Source: Thunnus maccoyii
Lineage: Eukaryota; Chordata; Actinopteri; Scombriformes; Scombridae
Reading direction: 5' to 3'
NCBI RefSeq assembly: GCF_910596095.1
Contig: NC_056544.1
Location: 10,153,155 to 10,217,154 of the forward strand
Length of the DNA: 64,000 nucleotides
Numbering within the stretch: position 1 is the stretch's first letter; each line of letters starts with the position of its first letter. The position numbers and the translations under genes are program-made. Shown here piece after piece: positions 35,877-47,251 of this stretch. Below the pieces are notes generated by a model. The model searched no databases and was not told the origin of the DNA. It was given only the letters and a program-made list of their open reading frames with translations.

Positions 35877-38800
35877 CTACATGTTCCTGATGGTATTGTA
35901 GGACATGGACAGCTGTGGTGCGCTGGGGACCAGGTTTGTGGTGGGGGAGCTGATTTCAGCCGGGTACGGCTGCAGGCCCATCTGCTTGTTGTCATGCAGC
36001 TTGCGGACTACAATGCGGCAGAAGTCTTCGTTGTGCCTGTGACAGTTGTCCAAGAGCTGGCGCACCTTGGCTGTGCGGGTGGGCTGGTTCACCACCAGTT
36101 CGTAATCCTCCCGCATCAGCATGGAGCGTGCCAGCAGGGCGTCCAGGCTCTGGTTAAGGCAGGCCTCGGTCATCTGGGAGACAATCTCTTCACGCCGCAT
36201 CGCAATCCACTGGGTGATGGGGCCTTCTGTGGGAGACGCATTGCGCAACGGAGGGGTGTAATCAGCTGTGAGGGAGGAGAGAGAGAGAGGAAGAGTTCAG
36301 ATTTCTGGGGTAACATTTGGTATAAAACATTTAGTTCGACTGAACTTGCCTCAGTATTATTCATTTCATCTATTATGTTTCATCTGCTTGTACCTTGTTT
36401 CTGAGGCTTTGCATTGAGAGTGAGGTTATCCAGTCGTGTCTCATACTCAGTCATGGGCGGGCCAGGTTTGATGGGTATGTTCAAATCATTCATGGGCCTG
36501 GCACTCTGGTAGCTGTGCAGATTGTTGGCTACACAGTGGTCCTTCAGAGACCCAGGAGACTCCAGAGCTCCATGAGCTATTAATGACGACGGAAGCCCCT
36601 CTACAACAGAAAGAGTAGAAGAAGAGGCATGATGTACCAAGCTGGCAAAAGAAACTTACTATGTAAACAGACAGTACTGTTTTTATTACCTTTAGAGGGC
36701 GCTGCATTGCTGCTAGTGAGGGCGCCTGGTAGAGATATTTCTGTTTCCTGGGAGGAACAAGACCCTGAGCCCGACGTGGAAGTCTCCTGTTGCAGAACAG
36801 AAATGATTGATTTACATTTCCCTGCGCACACTGTGACCATAACATTAAAAGCACAAAAAGCTCAAATGTAGAAGCCTCACTGTTTATTACACAGCAGGGT
36901 ACTGAGGTTATTTCCACAGACATTTCAGCTAAGTACACTGTTTAACAGCTGTTTGCTTCCACTTAATATTAAATGCAGATGAGAATCTGTGGATACTGAC
37001 CAGCCAGATGTTGGGCCTGTCCTTCAGCATATTCAGGGATCCCTCCTCACTACTCTTCTCATTCACTGGCGGGGCTGAACAGCAGCCTGATCTCTGCATC
37101 AACTGTGGAGGGAACAAGAAGTTGTGGATGACAAAGAAGAAGAGGGGAATGAGTCATACTGGCAGGAAAGATTAGTAAAGAACAACCAAATGTTAAGAAT
37201 ATTTTAAACCGAATGTGCCAAAATCTAAGCTAATAAATATGTTGTTAGCCCAAAAACAAGACTTGTTATTTACTAACCCTCCTATAAGTGAAAACAAAGA
37301 GCACAACACACAATTAAAAAAAAGAGAAAATGTCCATAAACTTGCTTGTCTAGTATGAAATGTTTTGATGTATCTGACCAACTAAGAAAATATTCACCTC
37401 ACTAATTCTGACATTTTCCCTGCTGCCTTTAAGTGTTGCTCACACTGAACCATCCTTCTGAATATCTGAGTTTAAAGGCCACACACTGAATACCACTTCC
37501 CAGTTCTTATCAGTTACAAATTATAAACCACAGAGAAGAATATTCAAATAATGTGTATACTTGATTGAGTTTAGTATATTTAAATCATTTCATCAAAAAA
37601 TTGCTGTATATATCTGACAATTTAAACAAAACTTTTCCAAAAATACTGCTAGCTACAGTGACTTTATGTTCAGTTTAAGCAAGCTAGGATAATTTCATGA
37701 CTACTTGGGAGTTTGTCTTTACGACTAGTATTAAAAGTCGTTATTATATGTGATTATAGTGTACTTGTGTCATAAATAGTAAGGTAACAAAAAAAAAAAA
37801 AAAAAAAAAGACTGAGCTGACCTGCTGTGTAATATGAACAAAACTTCACTGATGTTTCTTGACAAAATTCTAACACAACAGTTGTTTTTTCCTGATTATT
37901 GAATCACCTGGATAACCTACTTGGCCCTGATCCAACTTGACTTTCACACAAACGTTTCATAGGAACTTGTAGTTTTGAATTGAAACAATTGTCCAACTCA
38001 TGTGTGCACATGCAAGCACTATTGAAAAGAGGAAGGATATGTTAATGGAACATTATGAAGTAAAAGTTTGGTCACAGTTCAACTCTGTCCCAAATTACAC
38101 ACAGATCACATATAAGACTCATCTTATGTGCTAAGCTGGTTATATTCCTGGAAACACTGCCTTTATTTAGAATAGTACAACTTCACATCACTGAGACATG
38201 ATAGAAAAGCAAACAGGTGTTTAGGTTATGTGATAATTATTAGTTTTAAAATCATTTAATCATGTATCCAGGAAGAACCAACTGAGAACACAGTTCTGCT
38301 TCTCTCTTAGACGTACACACATTTACACTTTCCATACAATTACAATACTACATTGGCTGCACACAAAAATGCTGTGTAGCTGGCTGTGATAGATAAGAGA
38401 ACACTTACAGTAAAATAGATAACACTAAAACAATGAGTTTATTAATTAACAAATTGAAACGACTGAAAAATGTGGCTGTTAAACTAAGTAATCTTATCAC
38501 TTTCCGCTCTGATAACTTGTGATGGGTATTTGCTATTATGTTTTATTAATAAAAAAAATATCTAAAAATACTAGTGAAAAAAAACAAACATTCTAATTGA
38601 TTTTCCCAGCTAAGGTTTTCTTGCCCAATTCAAAATGGCAAAAAGTGAGCAAGTCAAACTGACCTTTGACCTCTTGATCTCCAACACGGCCTCCAGGAAG
38701 TCAATTTCATCAAACCGCCTCACCATTGGCTCCAGCTCAATCAAACACTCTGAAATGGCAATAAACATACCACACTGTTACTGTTTATGACACCAGTAAA

Positions 38801-41800
38801 TCTAGTCCACATACTGTAGTGAGTTTTACCACAGTGCCTGTGGCTGGTTTATCGAGGTCACAAACTTCCAAACATTTGCTGGTGATTTTCCTTTTATACA
38901 TAACTGGACATTTATTCAGGCCACATTACTGTAGGACTCCAACTAATGATTATTTTCATTATGATTTCTCTCAATTAAATTGTTTGGTCTATAAAATATA
39001 AGTAAACTGTAAAAAAAGAAATTGCCAACTCCAAGGTGAAGGTCTTGAAATGTCTTGTTTTGTGTAACCAAACGTCTAAAACACAAAGATATTTAATTTA
39101 CTATAATGTAATACCAAGAAAAGCAGTCAGTTCTCACATTTGAAAACCTGACCAATGTTTGGCATTTATGCTTTAAAAATACTAAACATTACTAAAGCAA
39201 AAATGCTTGGTATGAAAATTGTTGTGCAATCATGTCATCAGTGGTAGTTTGTTTAGGGAATGAGATGACGATTTCATAGAACTGCTCGATCTGATTATCA
39301 AAAAATGGTTATTCTAAAGTTAAAGTGACATGAAGCTATTTGGCCAGAATGTGTTTTTTTCCCCTCAAATTTGTAAAATGATTTTAATTTTGTCTAAAAT
39401 GTATGTTTTAAATGCTTAAAAATGATGTAAATAATGTTTTCACTGGTCTGTGCAAATCTATCAGCATTTATCAAAGGCTGCGAGTCTCATTCATTGTTCT
39501 GATTAGAAAAACTTGTTTCATCAAGTCTTTTTAGTGCCAAATTCCCTCTTTTTATTATGATCCCTCCACTGCAGCTGAACAGGAAAACACTTTCTGGTGA
39601 GACATAATGAGGGAATTTTTGACCAAAAAGACTGCAACAGTGGAATATATCCACTTTACTTCATCATATTAGCATCTGATAAACTTTTAAATACATTTTG
39701 GTCAGAATGAGGAATGTGGATTTTGCCTCCCATCACTTCTGTTGAAAGCGCATTATGAACAGGAGGAATGATTACAGTGAGCAAAATCTGTTTCAATGTT
39801 CACTTGGGTACCTGACTATTGTTTTAGGGCAGACTTGAAAAATTGTGAACCTATACTTAAAAATATCAAGATAAATTTTTTCAGCCATAACGCCCCACTT
39901 TACCATTTTAATGTATAGAGCTGACAATCAACCTGGGATGTAATGCGAGCACATGCTTGTTTATGAAATATATAAAAACACACTGTGTTTCCATGAAGAG
40001 AGAAGAGGAAAATTTCAATGACATGACAGGAAGCTGATATTTAGTCACTGCTAAGTCAGGGTAAAATTCAGCTGTGACAAGGTAGATTTGCCTGTTGCTC
40101 AACATGAGCGAAGATGTTGTCCCAAACTAACTGAAGGGAAAGGAGTTACAGTTACAGCAGCGTGCAGAGTCAGTGTGAACCCTCTGCCAGAGATGACCTT
40201 CTGCAGCACGGTTAGGGGTGTGTACTTACTGAGGAAGGAAGGTCGCTCATCGGGGTTACTGGTCCAGCCACAGGTCATTAAGCTGATGAGGGTCCCTCTG
40301 CTGGGAATCTCAGCGGGCAGGCTGTCCAGGCTCGTGTCAGGACGCATCCCACGCAGCACACTGAACATAATCTGCATGGGGTTGGTCACCTCTGACACAC
40401 ACAAACACACACATTGATGAAAACTTTCTCAGAGAGCAAGTGAACAAAATAAGAGAATGACAGATCAATCTTGGGTATAAAATTAATTTAAAAAAAAAAA
40501 GCTGAAGTGCAAAATAGTAAAAATAAAAAAATCTGTTACCTTCATATGGAATCTGCCTGGACAGCACCTCCCACATAATGATGGCATAACTATAATGTAA
40601 AAAGCAAAAAGAGAAACACTTATGTAAATTAGCATTACATCATCCTTTTCAACTGGCATTTCCCTTCAGAGCTGAGGGACTTTACAGTAAACACAGTTAA
40701 GCCAGACGGGCCACTTTGAGGAAGGGCCATGACAGATTGACCCTTTTGCAGCATTTCAAACATGTTGAGCCACAGAGAAAAGAGAGTTTCTCGAGCTTCA
40801 GTTATAGTGACAACTTCCTGTTCCTGACAGTTTCCTGAAATCAGACAAGTTGCCTTTTATTTAGTCTTTGGCACAAATCTCTCCACAGTGGTCTGTTTTG
40901 GTATGCTGACAATCCAACCGCACGCTGGCACATTACCTCACCTGGTCCGCCAAGAAAAGCTCACTTCCCTATACTGCTGATTGTGTTGGTTAAACATTTA
41001 CTCAATGAGAGACTAGAAACAGTCTGTTCACTCATTCACAAATTCTGCCTAATACTTGGACCATCATGTATATAAAACATATTTAAATGCAGCACATGTC
41101 ACAGATACAAAACTTATAACCAGATGGAAGGAGAACATAAAAGGAAAAAAAATTTAAAAAACAGTTTTATCAGAAATGTGAAAAATGACGTTTCATATAC
41201 TTTAGTGTCTCACCTGTACATGTCGTGTTTCACGTCGGCCCGGCGGCTCTTGGATGGTTCGTACTCCTCGGGGGGCATGTAGATCACCGTGCCCCCCATC
41301 TCTGTGGGCATCGACCCTGAGCCTTTACTGACAGACAGCTGCCGCCACTTTGAAAGACCAAAGTCTGCAATCTAGACAGAAGATTAGCAAGATTAGCGTT
41401 AGAAAATGTATTGTCATTATTTCTACACACATTTTTACTATTCTGTTTCTCTTTCATCAATTAAAGACCTCTGTTGCTCCAAGAATATTAGCTACAAGCT
41501 ATCCAAAAATTCCCACCGAGAGCACAGGAGTAGGGTGTAGTTATCAGATGTGCCGCTAGGTAGCGTACGTCTACAGCTTGGTGGAACTAAAACTGGGACT
41601 GAAAGGGAAAAGATTCGCCACCTTGGAGGAAATCCAGGATGAATCCCAGGAGGCTCCTGGACACAATGACAAAAGATGACTACAGGAAATATTTCCAGGA
41701 ATGGAAGAGGTGCTGGGACAAGTGTATCACATCTCAAGGAGAGTACTTTGACGGGGATTAGAAAGATATTACTGAAAGATTTATGATGAGGTTTTTTTTT

Positions 41801-43630
41801 TTAAAAGAATTTCAGGAATTTTTTCCCCCTTATATGTTGTGGAGCACTTTTTCTATAAAAGTAACAGTGTGATCTTACATTATTCAAAGGAACTGCAAGT
41901 TCTTGCACTTGTCTCTTTGAAGTAGTTACATCTCAGGTCTTACACTTTTAGCTGCTATTTGTTTGTTGTTTGTGCGCATTGTTTATTGTTATTGTTCTTA
42001 TGTTGTGCTCTTATGTTGTGTATGTTGTCTGATTCTTACTTGTGGCTTGCTCCTTTAATGCCTAACTTTCCTTTTGTGGGATCAATAAAGTTTCATCTTG
42101 TCTTATATAATAACTTTGTTCTATCTAAAAAAAAAGTCCCAGACCAGCTTAAAGAATGTCTGTAATAGATTCAGTAAATAACAGACAGATTTTTGAAGAT
42201 GGCTTTGTATAAAAAACTACAGTAGTTGTGTTCATGTCCCTTACCATTATGTTTCTCACGCATGCACGAGCACACACACACACACACACACACACACTTT
42301 CAGGTAATTATGAGTAAGAACACTCAGTGATACGCCCAAACGTTCATACCACACAAAACTCTCTCTCTCTCTCTCTATCACTCACACACCTTAACGTGAA
42401 ATTCACCATCCAACAGTATATTCTGTGTCTTTAGGTCGTGGTGTAAGAGTGGTGGGTTCATGTTATGAAGGAAGTTGACACCCAGAGCGATCTCATACAG
42501 GATCCTCAGTCGCAAAGGCCAGGCAAGCACAGGGTACATGTCCTTCTGTAGGCACAGGTATAAAAACAGAGTCAGGATATGCATGTGATCAGGTGAGTGC
42601 AGAGAGAGAGAGAGAGGATGTGTGGACACTACAAAAGCACTGTCATACACTAGGACAGGAGGGAATTCCCCAAAACTACATTTAATAGCTTTCCTCACTG
42701 TTCAGCTTCTCTTCCCCTGCTTGCCTAAAAGTTTCATCAGACACAGTAAAAATCTCTAAGTTTCACTTTTGCTCACTGTGTCACAGTGACGATATCATAT
42801 AATAGGACTATGAAAAAGACAAGCCACTCGCCAAGAAAAACAAAGACGCTAATTCACTTAAAGTATTCTGACAACGCAAGTGAACAAACAAGAACTATGG
42901 AATGTTAAAAACGTTCTCAATATTTCGTTTGTGGTCGTGACACTGTCACTCGATTGAATAAAACAAATATACATGTTAAAAAATCTTATTAGGACATTAA
43001 AAAGAGCTGAAGTAGCAGACCTTGTACCAAATAAACAGCTGACTAATGATGATTTATAGCTACCTCATGGAGCAACAGGTCCAGGGAACCATTGCTCATA
43101 AACTCTGTGACTATGCAGAAGAACTCCGGCTCGTTGCAGATCCCAAAGATCTGGATGATGTAGTTGAATCTCGCTTTGTGGAGAACCTCGGCCTCCTTCA
43201 GCAGGCAGTTCCTCTCTCTGAAACACAGCCAGTGACACGGATCAGTCTTTACCCCCCCCAAAACACTGATGAAATACTGGAGGTAGCGTTGTTGGTGTAT
43301 GCAGAGTTAAGGGGAAAATGCCAAAGAAATGAGGCATGGAAGTGAACTGTAAACAGGGATGGGCAACATGACTGAAATCATAATACTGATCAGAATATCT
43401 ATATTGATACTGATAGAATAATCACAATGTGACAAATGTATGGGAAAAAAAAATCACATAAAATAATCAAATTGTGGTTCAAAACAAAGACTTAGAACCC
43501 ATCGTTTTGCATAACATGAGGCCATATTCTTTATACATGTCATACAAAACACTTAACTAATTTTGTTAGTTTTTAATTATAGCTTGCCGAGAATCATAAT
43601 TTGGTCCACAGAAATATGTAGAAAGACAAC

Positions 43631-43671
<41 letters not shown>

Positions 43672-45296
43672 TGATGATGAATCCTATCATCACAATAAAA
43701 TCTCAATGAAATTCAATAAATGATTAAATTCCCCACCGCCGACTGTCATCACATCACAGAGGAGTGAGGGGTAAAATATCTAAGAATGATTAATTTGTGC
43801 AGATTAGTTTTACATGTGTAGATACGTTTCTCTTGAAACTCAACTGCAGGAAGAGTGATTGTGTCATCTAGACAAACCCTGTGACCGAAATAACTCCCAG
43901 GACACTACAATACTGGGACACACTCTTTGACCGATAAGTTGACCGAGCCAAAATATCAGATTTTCACAGATATATCTGTATCAGAGACCAAAGAGTAGTA
44001 GTAGTAGTCACAGTATAAATGTGCCCTGAAAGAACAAACAATGTATTGTTTTTAATCATTTATGTGCCGCTCAGTTTTAAACGTGTGGATCTGAGTATCT
44101 TTTTCCTTAAATGTAACTGCAGTTAGAGGGCATCAAGAAAACCCTGCCGATAGCCAACAGACAGAGGAAACAACTCTTGTGACATTATGGCAGTGCTCGT
44201 GATACTGGGCCGTGGTTACATTTGATTCAAATGTGCCTGCAAAGATTGAATTTGATTAAACATGACATTAATTTAAAGATCCCCTCCAAACATGTTTTAA
44301 GACATAAAAATACTCTTTGAATAATAATGTGTGTCTAATATGGTTTTTACACAAAAAAGTTCAATTAACCGGTTAGAAATTATTAAAATTACATCTACTC
44401 CTTGTCACTCATTACAAATCCACAATCAATGAATATGTAAATATTTTTAATTTACAAAGTTTAACTGTTGGACACAAGATGTTTCCTACTTCGCCGTAAA
44501 GTTTAATTCTCTGTGTTTGTGCACTGGAGGCTTCAAGTTTCCACATCACACTTGTGTAAGTTGCATATTGGGCCAGGATCAGCTTCCAAACTATTTGTAA
44601 TGTCACAAATCCTGCTTGTAGGCCCGCCGCTTAAACTCAGATTTTCAATGAGCACAGAGAAACTTTCCACTTTCACCAGATGAATGTGAAAACAGCCTTC
44701 AACTGTCAAACTCTGCTCATACATCATTCTGCACAGTGAAGCTCAAACATCCAACTGAAGTAAGAAGAAGAAAAACACATTTTTAAGTGGCATCAAGGTG
44801 TCAAGAAAACCCTGCAGACAGTCGACTGACAGGAAACATGTCCTGTGACATTATGACAGCACTCGTGATACTCAGATATGGTTACATCGGATTCAAATGT
44901 ACCTGCAAGTCTCACATTTCATTAAAATGTCAATGAACTGACATTAATTTAGGCTGATGTTCTGGTTTCCAGCTTTAAGTGCCTGTGGATTTTAGATATT
45001 TTAGGGTATTTTATCTTCAAGCAGCATTTCAGCTCTCTGCCACACAATGGTTTAAATAGTGACAAAAAAACAGGTGGCCACATGAACACACCCTACCTTT
45101 CACCCACAGGAGAGTCGAGCTTAAGGCACTTGATGGCCACAGTGGTCCTCCAGTCGGAGTGCTGCGCCTTGAACACGGTGCCGAAGCCCCCTCTACTCAG
45201 GTAGTACAGGTCTGTCAGCTTCTGGTAGGGGATCACCGGCAAGGTACTGGTCAGACTGCCGATGTTCACACAGCCCACAGCCGCCTGCGGCTCCAT
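35877..45296 (-). CDS. ripk2: Receptor-interacting serine/threonine kinase 2 (NOD pathway, CARD)
   Basis: Eleven coding exons on the minus strand, forward coordinates 45097-45296, 43064-43217, 42390-42545, 41214-41371, 40540-40589, 40230-40391, 38664-38749, 37001-37102, 36690-36786, 36394-36600, 35877-36265. They give 586 residues (human 540). The kinase domain is intact: Gly loop SRGGFGTV (34-41), VAIK lysine Lys56, HHDLKTQN with catalytic Asp155, DFG Asp173, and YMPPE. Each is offset by nine from human (K47, D146, D164). A linker of about 170 residues leads to the C-terminal CARD (about 475-560; [20 protein letters not shown]). RIPK2 relays NOD1/NOD2 sensing of peptidoglycan through CARD-CARD filaments to TAK1 and NF-kappaB. 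The Gly loop is the more canonical GGFG where human has GASG. The linker is longer than in human. It is head to head with snx16. Confidence 0.95.
41565..41761 (+). pseudogene. Mariner/IS630-type transposase remnant (3' end) in ripk2 intron 3
   Basis: On the plus strand, antisense to ripk2, the frame [19 protein letters not shown] is followed after one frameshift by [20 protein letters not shown] and ends YFDGD-stop at 41761. This is the C-terminal pattern of mariner-like transposases (a Trp-rich KRWDKC segment and a final GEYFEGD). The DDE catalytic region is absent. The tail to about 42100 is non-coding and contains ATCAATAAAG. Confidence 0.65.
43630..43680. repeat. (AAT)n then (GAT)n microsatellite, ripk2 intron 1
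   Basis: Thirteen or so AAT units followed by four GAT units. Confidence 0.9.
44128..44275. repeat. Intronic duplicated segment, copy 1 (ripk2 intron 1)
   Basis: Shares AAGAAAACCCTGC, TGTGACATTATG, CTCGTGATACT, GGTTACAT and GATTCAAATGT in order with 44791-44955, at nearly the same spacing. Confidence 0.7.
44791..44955. repeat. Intronic duplicated segment, copy 2 (ripk2 intron 1)
   Basis: Direct repeat of 44128-44275, about 660 bp away in the same orientation, and ending in the shared GACATTAATTTA. Confidence 0.7.
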
Positions 45297-46468
45297 AGCA
45301 GTTTATGTGCCTTTTACGGGAAGTCGGAAGGATTTATCATCCACTAGGTCAGAAACAGAAAGCAGAACTGCCCCCTTTTTTGGTCAACGCAACGAGGTAG
45401 AGCGCTCCAATTCACACGCATGCCATTAACTGTGTCGCTGAGTGGTTAGCAAGCTAAGCTAGCGGACAGTTGAAAGAGAGCGACCGACAAACGGCTCGTC
45501 CGTTTGCTGAAATACCGTGAACCCAACGGCCTCAATTAAACGTATACGCTTACACTTGCCCGTCTGTTCATGTGACATGCCAGCCAGCTTGGCCGGGTAG
45601 CGGGAGGTAGCGGCAAGGACAACAACAACAGGAGCTTCTGAGCTCCGCTGGTATTTAAGGCAGGTGGGTTTGTTGTTGCTAATGACGACACAGAGGTGCA
45701 TTCATGGCACACAGGTTTCCAGAGCTTCACACAGTATGAGCTGAACACATCACAGCTTTCATATATGTCTTTAATAGAGAGGCAGTTTAAAATGTGAGGA
45801 TAGGGGAATTCATTCACAATTTTACACCCAGTGTTTCCTCTCTCTGTTCCTTTTACAAAGAGGAGGTTGAGTCTTTTTCTTTATTTTATGCCTGCACTCA
45901 TTCAAGTAACTTTTGGACTCAAATTACCGTATTAATCGGGTCCCTGTTACAGAAAATATGGTGTTATTTTTTGAATGTAGAGTCTAACAACAGAGAAATT
46001 GATCACTTGATAAAAATTACTGTGTCTTTTGGGCAAACTTCATATTCACTGGGCCAGATTTCTTCAGTTTCTGTTGAAGTTCAGATAGTCTCTGATTCTG
46101 TCGGCAGAGTATCTAAAAACAAACAAACAAACAAACAAAAGCTTTAAAGACATCTCATCACTTGAGAAACATTGTGGACAACACTGACAGATGATTTACG
46201 TTGCAGTATTGCTTATCCACTTTTTAAAGTTATATTTATTTATTTTATTTATTTCTCTCTTAATTCCTGTATTATGTATCTTTTGACATCATACAAGTGT
46301 GTTTCTGCTATTTTATTTGTTCTCGATTACTTCCTATACCATTGTTTGTATTGCAACATTACTGTGTTGTTAATAAAGTTAGAAAAAAAAGAAAAAATAT
46401 GAGAATAGGAAGTTTATAAATGTCTAAATATTTTTTAAAACATCTAATGCATCAAGTTCTCAATTTTG

Positions 46469-46479
46469 TTTCGGTTTCG
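46469..46479 (-). promoter_or_regulatory. ISRE-like site upstream of ripk2
   Basis: On the minus strand the sequence reads GAAACCGAAAC, matching the IRF/ISGF3 consensus GAAANNGAAAC. It lies 1.17 kb upstream of the ripk2 start and about 0.77 kb upstream of the snx16 start. Activity is not shown. Confidence 0.45.
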
Positions 46480-46579
46480 GTGGGGCAGAGACACACCCCC
46501 TATATGGGAGGAAACAGCTTCTCTGTGCATAGGCTGAAATCTTCATGAGGGTTTAAACATGCTGGACTTTCCCAAACAT

Positions 46580-46591
46580 GGGGCTTTCCCC
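46580..46591. promoter_or_regulatory. NF-kappaB-like site
   Basis: GGGGCTTTCCCC contains GGGGCTTTCC, matching GGGRNWYYCC. A second related sequence, GGACTTTCCC, lies 7 bp upstream (46564-46573). Both are near the ISRE-like site. Confidence 0.45.
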
Positions 46592-47251
46592 ACCACCAAA
46601 CATGATGTGAAATATTGATGTGACGTGTGAATAAATTAAAGTTAAAAAAGGAGAAACGAGAGCAAGTATCTCCACCCGCAACGTTTATTTATGGCAATAA
46701 AATGTATGTTTAATTCTGTGTTTCATTTGTTTTAAACACCCTACCAAAGAATTTACAGACAATCTTACGTTTTACAAATTCAGCTTGTAACACAAAAAGG
46801 AGATTCCAGAAGAAGAAGAAGAAGAAGAAGATTGAAATAAAATAAGCAAATAGATTGAGTGCGATGATTTGTTGATGTGTCATTTTTTCTTTATTGAAAC
46901 AGGAAGAGGTCTTCCTGTGGTGGCAGATAGGACACACACTGAAGCACATGACTGTGTTTGCTTGTTCCTGTTGTAATCTGAAACCTCTGTGAAGCAAAGG
47001 GTGTCAACAAATCAGTAACCACATTATAGCGGCTTCTTACGTGGACAATGTGCCCACTGTTTCTGATGATCCAGCAACACGTAGCAAGACAATCCCTGCA
47101 CAGCTCAGGCAAGAAACATGAATCAGAGAAACTTCAGCTCTGACAGACACTGTTAACTCATGTGACTGTATGTCTGTGTGTGTTCCTGTGTTCATCTTTA
47201 AAAACTTTCTGTGCTTTCAGCAGCATCAAAAGCTCACCAAGACCACCACAG

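Larger units (their letters stand above)
45297..47220. other. Divergent intergenic region, ripk2 / snx16
   Basis: This holds the 5' flank of ripk2 and upstream sequence of snx16. No coding exon was accepted. snx16 must have a 5' non-coding exon here or further left, because its start codon exon begins with an acceptor (CTTTCAG, ending 47220). Three immune-type sites cluster at 46469-46591. Confidence 0.5.

Noticed and set aside
36486-36938. 150-codon minus-strand frame inside ripk2
   Set aside because: It reads through an intron and a shifted frame of ripk2 exons 36394-36600 and 36690-36786.
46500-46511. CArG-like CCCTATATGGG
   Set aside because: The A/T core is five bases rather than six, so it does not fit the SRF consensus.
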